In this document: positions 24,451-33,185 of the stretch, one piece after another
Position numbering within the stretch: position 1 is the first letter of the stretch
How the letters are laid out: each line of letters begins with the position of its first letter
DNA from: an uncultured Eggerthella sp.
GTDB lineage: Bacteria > Actinomycetota > Coriobacteriia > Coriobacteriales > Eggerthellaceae
Direction: 5' to 3'
DNA: 64,000 bases
Assembly: GCA_958431815.1 (NCBI GenBank)
Contig: CAUASB010000005.1
Coordinates: 65,837-129,836, forward strand
Program-made: the position numbers and the translations under genes
The notes under the pieces: generated by a model
Databases searched by the model: none
What the model was told of the DNA's origin: nothing
Seen by the model: only the letters and a program-made list of their open reading frames with translations

Positions 24451-25520
24451 GGGTGCTCCTTTGCCAGGGCTTCTTTCAGCCAGAGGGGGTTGCTTTCGGT
24501 GCGCTGTTCCAGAAGTGCGCCGAGCTTTGCTGCCGCGCAGCGTGCATTGCAAGCGTTCGGCCCAGGGTTTTGCAGGGTATGTTCATACGCAAGCAAGGTG
24601 CGTTCCTCTTCGCGATACAACGCTTGCGCTTCTTGCACGGTTATGCGTTCGAATCGGATTTCCTTGCCAGGGCGACACTGAACCAGCTTCGGAAGGTCGA
24701 CGCTGGCAACCGTTCCGATTTTGGCGTAGCCTCCGGTTGTTTGCCGATCGGCCAGCATGATGATGGGTTTGCCGTGGGCGGGAACCTGCACGGCCCCGAA
24801 GGCGATGCCGTCGGATGCGATGTCTGAGCCATGCCTCGTTTCGATCGTTGGGCCTTCCAGGCGAAATCCCATGCGGTCGGATTGCGATGTGGTGCTGAAC
24901 TGTTGGCTATAGAACGTTTTCATACCCTGTTCGGTGAACAGGTTTTCCTGCGGACCAGGTATTACGCGCAAGATTATCGGGTTGGTTTCTTGGGCGGGCT
25001 CTTCTTCGGCAGGTATGGTGCGAAGCGGTAGGTTGGCAAGAAACGTGAGGTTCGATGCCAGCGGGATGCAATCGCCGTATACCAGAGCGCGGCCATGCCA
25101 GCCCCCGATGCCGCATTTGAGGTTGGTCGAAGCGCTTCCCATAACCGAAGGGACATCAAGCCCGCCGCCGGCGAAGGCAAGATAGCCGAACATGCCCTTG
25201 TGCGCTGTTCCGCATTCAAGAACGGCGCCGGCGGGAACCTCGAATGCTTGGTTCAGAGGGGCTTGCTTCCCGTTCACGCGCGCTTGGAAATCGGCGCCGG
25301 CAAGCGCAACGTAGGTTTTCTTGGTGAAGCGCAACGTGGGCCCGGCCAGCACGAATTCGAGCACGCTTGCGCCTTGGCTGTTGCCAACCAAGATGTTCGC
25401 AATGCGCGCGGCGTGACGGTCCATCACGCCGTTAGGGGAAAACCCGCTGCTCAAAAAGCCCGTTCGGCCCAGGTCTTGCACGGTGGTGGAAAACCCCGGC
25501 TTTTTCACGAAGATGCTCAT
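24441..25520 (-). CDS. pxpC: 5-oxoprolinase subunit C (KipA/AHS2 family)
   Basis: 359 aa. KKPGFSTTVQDLGRTGFLSSGFSPNGVMDRHAARIANILVGN is the AHS2 start region (only the first part need be read: GFSTTVQDLGR), then SDRMGFRLEG and TTGGYAKIGTV. The same fold forms part of the carboxyltransferase half of urea carboxylase. ATG overlaps the pxpB stop (ATGA). Residues after about 330 (ALLEQRTESNPLW...) look like a short C-terminal tail. Confidence 0.92.
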   Translation of the reverse strand: MSIFVKKPGFSTTVQDLGRTGFLSSGFSPNGVMDRHAARIANILVGNSQGASVLEFVLAGPTLRFTKKTYVALAGADFQARVNGKQAPLNQAFEVPAGAVLECGTAHKGMFGYLAFAGGGLDVPSVMGSASTNLKCGIGGWHGRALVYGDCIPLASNLTFLANLPLRTIPAEEEPAQETNPIILRVIPGPQENLFTEQGMKTFYSQQFSTTSQSDRMGFRLEGPTIETRHGSDIASDGIAFGAVQVPAHGKPIIMLADRQTTGGYAKIGTVASVDLPKLVQCRPGKEIRFERITVQEAQALYREEERTLLAYEHTLQNPGPNACNARCAAAKLGALLEQRTESNPLWLKEALAKEHPWT

Positions 25521-26248
25521 CGGCGCTCCTTCGCTTCGATGCGGTAGCGGTAGGTTCCCTTGGCGAGTTGCCGCTCTATGGCGTGGTACTCGGTTTCGGT
25601 TATGGGAACGAAGCGCAGGTAATCGCCCGCGCGGTAGAGGATTGGTTCTTCGCGCGCAGGGTCGTAAGGGCGCAAGGGTGTGCGGCCTATCAGCTGCCAA
25701 CCGCCCGGAGAGGCAAGGGGGTAGATGCCGGTTTGCGCGCCGCCGATGCCCACCGAACCTGCCTCTATCACGGTGCGCGGGGTTGCCAGGCGTGGGGTGT
25801 GCAGACGTTCGTCAAGCCCGCCAAGATAGGCGAACCCGGGAAAGAAGCCCAACATGTCGATGAGGTAATCGTGCCCGGCGTGCAAGGAGACTACCTCGCT
25901 GACGGAAAGGCCGGCATGCTGCGCTACTGTTTCAATATCGGGGCCGAAGACGCCTCCGTAGCATACGGGGATTTCGATCACGCGTTTTGACTCATCGCTG
26001 TTGGGCTCAATATCTTGCAGCTGCGTTTCAAGGGTGCGGCAAAGCTCGTCGTAGCCCAGCTTCATTGGGTCGTAGCAAACCATAAGAGAACAGAAGGTAG
26101 GCAATGTTTCGGTTATGCCGGGAATGGGGGCATCGTTGAGTTGTTTTGCGGCGGCGCGGACCAGTGCTCCCGTTTCGGGGGATATGGCGGTGCCGAACTC
26201 GATGTTGAGAGCGCAGTCGCCAGCAGCGGTTATGCGGAAGCTTGCCAT
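25517..26248 (-). CDS. pxpB: 5-oxoprolinase subunit B (KipI/AHS1 family)
   Basis: 243 aa. Family marks: GDCALNIEFG at the N-terminus, IPVCYGGVFGPDIE, GFFPGFAYLGGLDERLHTPR and GSVGIGGAQTGIYPLASPGGW. With PxpC it forms the ATP-dependent 5-oxoprolinase core; the two are also homologous to the allophanate/urea carboxylase CT region. First gene of the leftward operon. ATG 26248 chosen because the conserved start (RITAAGD) begins just after it; the open frame extends 13 codons further. Confidence 0.92.
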   Translation of the reverse strand: MASFRITAAGDCALNIEFGTAISPETGALVRAAAKQLNDAPIPGITETLPTFCSLMVCYDPMKLGYDELCRTLETQLQDIEPNSDESKRVIEIPVCYGGVFGPDIETVAQHAGLSVSEVVSLHAGHDYLIDMLGFFPGFAYLGGLDERLHTPRLATPRTVIEAGSVGIGGAQTGIYPLASPGGWQLIGRTPLRPYDPAREEPILYRAGDYLRFVPITETEYHAIERQLAKGTYRYRIEAKERR

Positions 26249-26598
26249 ACGCCCTGCCTTTCTCGGTGCTTGTTGTTCGCTTCTCACTGTAGCGTGTTCC
26301 GTGTTTCTTGCCGGTTTCGATTGCGCTAAGGGTTGTGGGGCGCCTTGTTTCGGGAGTGCGGTGGCTCTTTAGCCGTTTGGCGGTGGGTGGGCAGCCTCAT
26401 TTTCAGCTTGGCAGGGGCGTTTCGACAAGCATGGCGAAGTGTTCGGTTTTTCTACAGATGGGGAGTTTCTGTAAAGGAAAGCAGCCGTCATGGGTGTTTT
26501 GCGGGGGCGGGCTACAATAACAAAGTTCTACCTACATATAAGTAAGCCTGCGGCCTCTTTCGAGTGCAGGCACAAGGCATAAGGAGGTGTCCCCAAGC
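26249..26598. other. Divergent intergenic region between pxpB and the YhgE/Pip genes
   Basis: 350 bases without a gene. On the right side a TACAAT box (26513-26518) and a short hairpin (GCCTGC/GCAGGC, about 26537-26561) precede the AAGGAGG ribosome site of the rightward gene. No convincing -35 hexamer. Nothing else recognised. Confidence 0.5.
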
Positions 26599-29187
26599 GT
26601 GAAGAATGCCCTCCGCGTTCTCAAGCGCGATTACCTGCGCTTGCTCAAGGCGCCCGCCGCATTGACGGTTGTGTTCGTCTTGGTCGTGCTTCCTTCTCTC
26701 TATACCTGGTTCAATGTTGTTGGCTTCTGGGACCCCTACGGCAACACGGGCAATATCCGCGTGTGCGTGGTAAACGAAGACGAAGGCGCCACCATGGACG
26801 GTATGGGCGACCTTGACCTGGGCGGTCAGGTGGTCGACCAGCTGCAAACCAACGACCAGCTGGGCTGGACGTTCACCGACAAAGATACCGCCATGGAAGA
26901 GGTGAACTCGGGCAAGGCGTATGCGGCGTTCGTTATTCCCTCCGACTTCAGCTACGACGTGACCACGTTCCTCACCGGCGATTTCACCCAACCGAAGCTT
27001 GAATACTACGTGAACGAGAAAGCGGGTGGCGTTTCGACGAAGGTGACCGACACCGGCGCCAACACGCTTGATGAAACCATTAACTCCACGTTCGTTTCCA
27101 CGGTAAGCGGCGTTGTTGCCGATGTGGTGAACCAGAGCGTGGGCCAGGCGCAAAGCGATCTTGATGGCGCCAAGACGTCCATTGGGGTGCAGCTCGACAA
27201 AGCCAATGCCTCGCTTGCCGATGCGCGCAACGCCGTTGCCGACTTGTCTTCCGCCTCAAACGATTTGTCCTCGAAGGCCAATGATGCGAAGGATAGGCTC
27301 CAGAACGCCAAGAACGACATTTCGAATCTGAGCACGCAGCTTACCGAAGCGTCTCAGCTGCTCACTGAAACTCAGAACTCGTTGAGTCCGTTCGTCACGC
27401 AGATGACGGGCGTGCTTGACAAATCCTCGCAGCTATCTTCCCAGGCGACTAGCAACGCAACGGCTGCAGTGGGGCAAGTAAACGGTTCGGTGCAGGGTGC
27501 CGAGGGAACCGTGAACGCTGCCGTTGAGCAGGGCAATGCCGTGGTTTCCATGAACGAAGCCGCCATCAAGTCCTTGAAGGACTTAGCCGAAACGCCCGGC
27601 ATAGACGAATCCGTCAGCCAGTCGCTTCTTTCTACGGCAAATTCCCTGGAAACCCAGAACAACAACCTGAAGAACGCCATCAGCGGTGCAAGCGACAGCT
27701 ATACGAAGCTGCAGGCTGCGTCGAACGACATCAACTCCGCAACCGACAAGGTGAACAGCGCATTCCAGAATACGCTAAAGAACACCGATTCCTACCGCGG
27801 AAGCCTTACCAGCGAAACGCTTCCCGCCTTGAACGACGGCACCACGAAGCTCTCCAATTCGTTGGCGGGCCTTTCCACGGCGGTTTCTAATCAGGCTTTG
27901 CTCGTCGACCAGTCCATGACAGCGCTCGACCAGCTGAATTCCGCACTGCAGACTACGGCAACGGCCTTGGGTCAGACCGATGGCGTGCTTTCCGGTTTCC
28001 AGTCTGATATCGACACGGTGAAAACCGACCTTTTGGCGCTGGGCACCGCAGGTGCTTTGGGCGACCTGTTCGGCAAGGACGGGTTGGATGCCAGCAAGAT
28101 TGCCGACTTCATGCTTTCGCCCACGCAGCTGCAGACCGTGGAGCTGTACTCGGTGAACGCTTACGGTTCTGCCATGGCCCCCTTGTTCATGAACATGACG
28201 CTGTGGATTGGCGTGTTCATGCTGCTGGTTATCTTGCGCCAGGAAGTCGATGACGAGGGCATTCCGAACCTTTCCTCGCGCGAGCGCTACTTGGGCAAAT
28301 GGCTGTTCTTGGCGCCGCTCGTTTCCCTGCAGGCCATTGTGTGCTGTGCAGGCAACCTCTTCTTGGGCGTGGAAGTGGCGAGCGTGTCGCTGTTCTTCCT
28401 GACGGCGGTGTTCGCCTCCCTTACCTATCTGTGCATCCAGTACGCGCTGTCGGTGCTGTTCCAGCACATTGGCAAGGGCTTGTGCATCATCCTTATCTTT
28501 GTGCAGATTCCTGGCGCTACAGGCTTGTATCCCATCGAGATGACACCCGATTTCTTCCGGGCGGTGTATCCAATGTTCCCGTTCACGTATGGCATCAACG
28601 CCCTGCGCGAAACCATTGCGGGCTTCTACGGATTCCAGTGGGGTGCGGAAATGGGCATGCTGCTGCTGTACTTCCTCGTGTTCTTCGTGGGTGGTTTCTT
28701 GGTGCGTCCGTTCCTAACGAATGTGAATCGGATGTTCAGCAAGCAGATTGCCGCAACCGACATCCTGAACGGCGAGGAGTCCGAGCTGCCGGCGCGCCGC
28801 TATCGTATGGATCAGCTGTTCCGCGTCCTTGCCGACAGGACGGAATACCGAAGCGAACTTGCCCAGAGTGCCAAGCGCTTCATGCATCTGTACCCGAAGC
28901 TGCGAAAGGGCGGCGTGATTTTTGGTTTGGCGGTTCCCGCCATCGTCACGCCCATTCTTTCGGTGCTGGGCTTCGAGAAAGTGATCGTGCTTACCTGCTG
29001 GTTGGCATGGTTGGTTCTCATCATCCTGTTCCTCGTTATAGTCGAGTTTGTCCGCGACAGGCTTGCGCACGAGATTGCCCTGGACGACTTGTCCGATGAC
29101 GAGCTGCGCGAGCTGTTCCAGGCGCGCGACGGCGTTTCCGAGTTGCCGGCACCGAAGCCCGTTGAGCTGAAGGGCGGTGCGAAGTAA
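26599..29187 (+). CDS. YhgE/Pip domain membrane protein (first of a pair)
   Basis: 862 aa. One N-terminal membrane helix (about 19-40) followed by the YhgE/Pip motif (NVVGFWDPYGNTGNIRVCVVNEDEG), a long extracytoplasmic region rich in Ala/Ser/Asn/Gln heptads (about 170-480, coiled coil), then five C-terminal membrane helices with the ABC-2-permease-like fold, and a further helix pair near 780-820. AAGGAGG lies 11 bases before GTG 26599; a GTG at 26587 overlaps that site. Family members include the lactococcal phage receptor Pip and type-VII-secretion-linked EsaA. Its stop overlaps the next start (TAATG). Confidence 0.88.
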   Translation: MKNALRVLKRDYLRLLKAPAALTVVFVLVVLPSLYTWFNVVGFWDPYGNTGNIRVCVVNEDEGATMDGMGDLDLGGQVVDQLQTNDQLGWTFTDKDTAMEEVNSGKAYAAFVIPSDFSYDVTTFLTGDFTQPKLEYYVNEKAGGVSTKVTDTGANTLDETINSTFVSTVSGVVADVVNQSVGQAQSDLDGAKTSIGVQLDKANASLADARNAVADLSSASNDLSSKANDAKDRLQNAKNDISNLSTQLTEASQLLTETQNSLSPFVTQMTGVLDKSSQLSSQATSNATAAVGQVNGSVQGAEGTVNAAVEQGNAVVSMNEAAIKSLKDLAETPGIDESVSQSLLSTANSLETQNNNLKNAISGASDSYTKLQAASNDINSATDKVNSAFQNTLKNTDSYRGSLTSETLPALNDGTTKLSNSLAGLSTAVSNQALLVDQSMTALDQLNSALQTTATALGQTDGVLSGFQSDIDTVKTDLLALGTAGALGDLFGKDGLDASKIADFMLSPTQLQTVELYSVNAYGSAMAPLFMNMTLWIGVFMLLVILRQEVDDEGIPNLSSRERYLGKWLFLAPLVSLQAIVCCAGNLFLGVEVASVSLFFLTAVFASLTYLCIQYALSVLFQHIGKGLCIILIFVQIPGATGLYPIEMTPDFFRAVYPMFPFTYGINALRETIAGFYGFQWGAEMGMLLLYFLVFFVGGFLVRPFLTNVNRMFSKQIAATDILNGEESELPARRYRMDQLFRVLADRTEYRSELAQSAKRFMHLYPKLRKGGVIFGLAVPAIVTPILSVLGFEKVIVLTCWLAWLVLIILFLVIVEFVRDRLAHEIALDDLSDDELRELFQARDGVSELPAPKPVELKGGAK

Positions 29188-31376
29188 TGAAGGTTATTTG
29201 GCGGCTTTTCGTCAACGACATGAAGCGCATATTCGGCAACTTGGTTACTGGGCTCATTATCCTGGGCCTGGTTCTGCTGCCTTCCATTTTCAGCTGGTAC
29301 AACGTGCTGGCCTGTTGGGACGTGTTCCATAACACGGGCAATTTGAAAGTTGCCGTGGTGAACAACGATGAAGGGTACCAAAGCGACTTGGTGCCCCTGA
29401 AAGTGAACATGGGCGAACAGGTTTCCACGTCTCTTCTGGCGAACGACCAGATGGATTGGATTCTTACCGACGAAGATGACGCTATAGATGGCGCTAAATC
29501 GGGTAAGTACTATGCTGCGGTGGTTATCCCTGAAAGCTTCAGCAAGGACATGATGACGTTCTATTCGGATGAGTCGTCCCATGCTGATTTGATCTACTAC
29601 AGCAACGACAAGAAGAACGTGGTTGCACCGAAGCTGACCGACCAGGGCGCCAGCAAGGCATCGGATATGGTGAACCAGGTGTTCACCAAGACCATCACCG
29701 AGGTTGGCCTAAATGTGGCGTCTTCGTTGCTGAAGTACTCAGACAATGCAAACCTCGATAGTAGACTGGGCGATTTGGCCGATCATGTGAACTCGATGGG
29801 CGCTCAGATGTCCGATGCCTCGAAAACGCTGAAGACCTATGCTTCGGTGCTCGATGCGTCGCAGTCGCTGGTAACGGGCTCGGCGCAGCTGCTGGGCCAG
29901 GCGGGTGATTCTGCTTCGCAGGTTATGGATTCTGCCAACCAGGCAAAAGACTCGGTTTCTTCGATGAGCGACGCGCTGAAGGCTTCGAACGATGTGTTAG
30001 GCCAGGCTATTGCGAACAGCGCTTCGGGCTACGATGGGCTTTCCAGCTCCATCGACGCTGCTTTCGCTTCTTCGGGCGATTTGGCCGGCTCTTCGGCAAC
30101 GAATCTGCGTTCGCAGGCCGATTCGGTGAAGAGCAAGGCTGATCAGTTCGAGTCGCTCGCAGGCCAGATCGACGATTTGGCCGCCCAACAGACCGACCCC
30201 GATTTGCAGAAGACCCTTGAGGGCTTGGCGAAGCAGATGCATGTTTCCGCCGACTCCCAGGAAGCTCTGGCGAAGGGGCTCTCCGATGCTGCCGACGGCA
30301 TCGAGAGCGGTAATGCCGATGCGCAGAGCAAGCATCAGGAGGTAAGCGGCCTGATCGACCAGGCGAAGCAGAGCGTGGGCGAGCTTTCCGACGACTACAA
30401 CTCCACTATCAAGCCTCAGCTTGATACGTTGATGGGTCAGATTTCCTCCATGTCGAGCTCGCTTTCCTCGAGCGCTTCCACGCTTGATTCGGTGGGCGAC
30501 GACCTGCAGAACGGTGCGGATTCCTTGTCCGAGCGCATAGCCACCTCAAAGCAGAAGCTGCTCGACACGGCATCGGACCTTGATTCCTCCGCCGAGAAGT
30601 TCACCTCGCTTTCCGCTGCGATGTACGAAGCGCTTTCCTCGGGCGATATGGAGCAGCTGAAGACGGTGCTGTACTCTGACCCGGATGCTTTGGCTTCTGC
30701 CTTGGCGGCGCCGGTTCAGCTTGAACGCCATGCGGTGTTCCCTGCAGAGAACTTCGGTTCCCAGATGGCTCCGTTGTACACCACGCTGGGCTTGTGGGTT
30801 GGCTCGCTTCTGCTGGCTGTTGCCATCAAGGTGAACGTTTCCCGCAAGGCGCAATTGGAACTGGGCTATCCGAAACTTCACCAACTGTTCTTAGGGCGGT
30901 TCGGTGTGTTTGCATTCGTTTCGTTGTGCCAAACCACGGTGTTGGCGTTGGGCAACATGCTGTTCTTGCAAGTGCAGGTTGAAGAGCCGCTGCTGTACCT
31001 GATTTGTTTCTGGTTGGCGGGGTTGGTGTTCACGTTCATCATCTACACGTTGGTGGTGTCGTTTGCGAACTTGGGCAAGGCCATTGCCGTGTTCCTGCTT
31101 ATCATCCAGGTCACGTCGGGCGGTGGCAGCTATCCGCTGCAGACGTTGCCCGACTTCTTCCAGTGGCTGAGCCCGTTCTTGCCGGCAACGCACGTTATCA
31201 GCGCTATGCGTGCAGCCATGATGGGCGTGTACTGCAACGACTTCTGGATAGAGATCGGTCAGCTTCTGCTGTTCGTGGTGCCGTTCTTGCTGTTGGGTTT
31301 GGTATTCAGAAAGCCTCTTATGAAGTTCCTGAACTGGTATGTCGAAAAGGTAGAAGAGTCGAAGCTGGTATGCTGA
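29187..31376 (+). CDS. YhgE/Pip domain membrane protein (second of a pair)
   Basis: 729 aa with the same plan: N-terminal helix (about 16-36), YhgE motif (NVLACWDVFHNTGNLKVAVVNNDEG), Ala/Ser/Gln-rich coiled coil (about 190-470) and a C-terminal bundle of five to six helices ending in a basic tail. Translationally coupled to the first protein, so the two probably form a heteromeric envelope complex. Function of the pair is not known; no WXG100 or other type VII genes are nearby. Confidence 0.88.
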   Translation: MKVIWRLFVNDMKRIFGNLVTGLIILGLVLLPSIFSWYNVLACWDVFHNTGNLKVAVVNNDEGYQSDLVPLKVNMGEQVSTSLLANDQMDWILTDEDDAIDGAKSGKYYAAVVIPESFSKDMMTFYSDESSHADLIYYSNDKKNVVAPKLTDQGASKASDMVNQVFTKTITEVGLNVASSLLKYSDNANLDSRLGDLADHVNSMGAQMSDASKTLKTYASVLDASQSLVTGSAQLLGQAGDSASQVMDSANQAKDSVSSMSDALKASNDVLGQAIANSASGYDGLSSSIDAAFASSGDLAGSSATNLRSQADSVKSKADQFESLAGQIDDLAAQQTDPDLQKTLEGLAKQMHVSADSQEALAKGLSDAADGIESGNADAQSKHQEVSGLIDQAKQSVGELSDDYNSTIKPQLDTLMGQISSMSSSLSSSASTLDSVGDDLQNGADSLSERIATSKQKLLDTASDLDSSAEKFTSLSAAMYEALSSGDMEQLKTVLYSDPDALASALAAPVQLERHAVFPAENFGSQMAPLYTTLGLWVGSLLLAVAIKVNVSRKAQLELGYPKLHQLFLGRFGVFAFVSLCQTTVLALGNMLFLQVQVEEPLLYLICFWLAGLVFTFIIYTLVVSFANLGKAIAVFLLIIQVTSGGGSYPLQTLPDFFQWLSPFLPATHVISAMRAAMMGVYCNDFWIEIGQLLLFVVPFLLLGLVFRKPLMKFLNWYVEKVEESKLVC

Positions 31377-31493
31377 TCCGGCGATTAATACGGTGCTTCA
31401 ACGTCGTATGGACCAATCCCGCTGCGCTTTCTTGAGCCCCGAATCGTGCTTAGCTGCATTTGGTTCGAGTTTAGGAGCGCTGGGCTTCCTTAC

Positions 31494-31539
31494 GCGAAGA
31501 GCCTGCAGTCCCTATGGAGGATGCAGGCTCTTCGCTTTT
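31494..31539 (+). terminator. Terminator of the YhgE/Pip operon
   Basis: 14-bp perfect stem (GCGAAGAGCCTGCA) with a 14-nt loop and TTTT; 117 bases after the stop. Confidence 0.85.
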
Positions 31540-31560
31540 AGGCTTGCGTTACCGGTATGG

Positions 31561-31588
31561 AAAAGGCGACCGTAACAGGTCGCCTTTT
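31561..31588. terminator. Terminator of the NimA-like gene (bidirectional)
   Basis: 11-bp perfect stem AAAAGGCGACC with a 6-nt loop; A-run and T-run on opposite sides; ends 3 bases from the minus-strand stop at 31592. Confidence 0.85.
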
Positions 31589-31591
31589 GGC

Positions 31592-32119
31592 TTATGCGCG
31601 TTGTTTGCCGGTGAATGTGTCTATGTCGATGCAGTAGATATTGGTGCGGGCCAGGGCTTGGTCGGTGAACCCGGCGCTGGCTTCGGGTGCCAAGTGGTGC
31701 ATGATGCGGGTGAGGCCGTAGCGTTTGGCATCGGTGCCCTGAATGCGATGGACGGTGCCCGTGCCCATGATACTGCGATAGGCGTAGGAGTATGCGCAGG
31801 CATAAGGGCCGTCGATCACGCCGTCTTCGATGTCCATTTCGATGGCAACGCGCGGTTCACGATTGAACAAATCAGCCTTGCGCCCTTCAGCGGCGGAATG
31901 AACCCACAAGGCCAAGCGCGGGGTAGGGGCGGCGTTGCCGGGGCTTTCGGGATCGGCCCAATCGTAGCCGAAGCTCATGGGAACGATGAACATGCCCTCT
32001 TCGTCGAATGCGCCGATGCGCACCGTGTGGCATGCTTCAACGATGGCATGCAGTTGGTCGACGTTGCGCACTTGGCGGCTTGCTTGGCGCATGGGGCGGT
32101 GCAGTGGTTCGTTTTCCAT
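31592..32119 (-). CDS. Pyridoxamine 5'-phosphate oxidase family flavoprotein, NimA-like
   Basis: 175 aa split-barrel flavin-binding protein. PMSFGYDW, LALWVHSAAEGRKADLF and VAIEMDIEDGVI match the NimA/nitroimidazole-reductase-like branch (heme/FMN-binding). Start ATG 32119 has AGGAGG at good spacing; the frame is open 15 codons further. Monocistronic. Members may reduce nitro drugs or have general redox roles; the activity here is not determinable. Confidence 0.8.
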   Translation of the reverse strand: MENEPLHRPMRQASRQVRNVDQLHAIVEACHTVRIGAFDEEGMFIVPMSFGYDWADPESPGNAAPTPRLALWVHSAAEGRKADLFNREPRVAIEMDIEDGVIDGPYACAYSYAYRSIMGTGTVHRIQGTDAKRYGLTRIMHHLAPEASAGFTDQALARTNIYCIDIDTFTGKQRA

Positions 32120-32349
32120 GGGTCCTCCTGTTTCGTTCTGACACGATGGTAGCAAAGAAAGCAATTGCCGCCCAAATCCTTTGCGGGATTGCCATTTTGC
32201 CTTTCGGGATTCTTTTCACCCACGTTTCGCTGTGCGATCTTCTTTTCCTGCGGCAAGAACGCCGCGTTTTTCAATTCTTTGCGCCAGCTTTCTTCCTGCC
32301 CTCCCTTGCTTTTCCCATCTGGCCAGTAGCGTGATCCCTGCCAGGTTAA

Positions 32350-32364
32350 TTTCGTTGTACGAAA
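32350..32364. promoter_or_regulatory. Inverted repeat before the toxin-antitoxin operon
   Basis: TTTCGT-TGT-ACGAAA, 6-bp perfect arms, just upstream of the ribosome site of the toxin gene. Placed as an autoregulatory operator would be for a type II toxin-antitoxin pair. Binding is inferred. Confidence 0.4.
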
Positions 32365-32383
32365 AAGGGAGGGAGGATATACT

Positions 32384-32713
32384 TTGGATAAACTGATAAT
32401 TCATCCACATGCGTTTAAGCACGGTTTATCAGTACACCAAATCGTGGAAGCATGGGAAGATCCTCTGGGCATAAAGCGTCCAAGAGACGATACCTATTGG
32501 GTTGCCATTGGTTTTGACTTAAAGGGGAATGGAATCGAGCTGGTTGCTGCGCAATCTGCTGATGGCTCGTATTTGATATTCCATGCGAACAGTCCAATAA
32601 GCATCTCAGTTCAGCAGGAGCTGAAGATCAAAAAAGGGAAAAGAGGCGGTCATGCAAGCGGGAAAAGGCGTAACGAAGACAAGCGTTGCCGTTCTGCAAG
32701 AAGGCGACCTTAG
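32384..32713 (+). CDS. BrnT-like toxin
   Basis: 109 aa, TTG start with GGGAGGAT upstream. HAFKHGLSVHQIVEAWEDPLGIKRPRDD matches the BrnT pattern (a Lys-His-Gly turn followed by an Asp-Pro segment), followed by beta strands WVAIGFDLKG and YLIFHA and a very basic tail (KKGKRGGHASGKRRNEDKRC). BrnT toxins are RelE-like ribonucleases. The tail is encoded in the 62-base overlap with the next gene, and is longer than usual for the family. Assignment is by pattern and operon structure. Confidence 0.62.
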   Translation: MDKLIIHPHAFKHGLSVHQIVEAWEDPLGIKRPRDDTYWVAIGFDLKGNGIELVAAQSADGSYLIFHANSPISISVQQELKIKKGKRGGHASGKRRNEDKRCRSARRRP

Positions 32714-32996
32714 CGGGGGATTCGTTTTACGTAACGGGGAGGTTCTCAAGGAAGAGGACATTCCTGCCATTTGCGAAAACATCGAAAAGGGCGTATTTCC
32801 TGGGGAAAACTGGTCAGGTGAGCCGATAGTAGGCCGTCCGTTGAAATTCGGCGAGGAAATGAAGCAAGTGGGCTTCAAGGAGCCGCTTAACAAGATAGCG
32901 GCTATTGATGCGCGGGCAGCGCAATTGGGCATGAAGCGATCTGATTATCTACGTCATTTGGTTGACGAAGATTTGGCGCGCGCAGGGGTGGCATAG
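32652..32996 (+). CDS. BrnA-like / ribbon-helix-helix antitoxin
   Basis: 114 aa. The C-terminal part (RAAQLGMKRSDYLRHLVDEDLA) looks like a helix-turn-helix of the ribbon-helix-helix type. The N-terminal ~75 residues are acidic and should wrap the toxin. AGAGGCGG precedes the ATG. It overlaps the toxin gene by 62 bases in another frame, unusually long for such a pair. A terminator follows 43 bases after the stop. Confidence 0.6.
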   Translation: MQAGKGVTKTSVAVLQEGDLSGGFVLRNGEVLKEEDIPAICENIEKGVFPGENWSGEPIVGRPLKFGEEMKQVGFKEPLNKIAAIDARAAQLGMKRSDYLRHLVDEDLARAGVA

Positions 32997-33039
32997 GGTT
33001 TCTGGCTGTTTTGGGATGCGCAATGAAAAGAGGCGTTTG

Positions 33040-33074
33040 AGCGGAGTCGTTTGTCGGCTCCGCTTTTTTTGTTT
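33040..33074 (+). terminator. Terminator of the toxin-antitoxin operon
   Basis: AGCGGAG/CTCCGCT stem with 11-nt loop followed by seven T and GTTTT. Confidence 0.88.
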
Positions 33075-33076
33075 TA

Positions 33077-33122
33077 GGGGGGGGGTAGCGCTTTTGCTTG
33101 TGCCCATTGCCCATTTTGATAC
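33077..33122 (+). promoter_or_regulatory. G9 tract and candidate promoter of the M6 metalloprotease gene
   Basis: Nine consecutive G (33077-33085), then TTGCTT (33094-33099), a 17-base spacer and TGATAC (33117-33122). The start codon is 63 bases further. A homopolymer just upstream of a -35 box is a known setting for slipped-strand expression changes. Confidence 0.5.
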
Positions 33123-33185
33123 GTTTTTGGTACGTTAGCGGCGGTGAAATGAAGCATCTAACGTATACACAAAGATTGGATCTTG

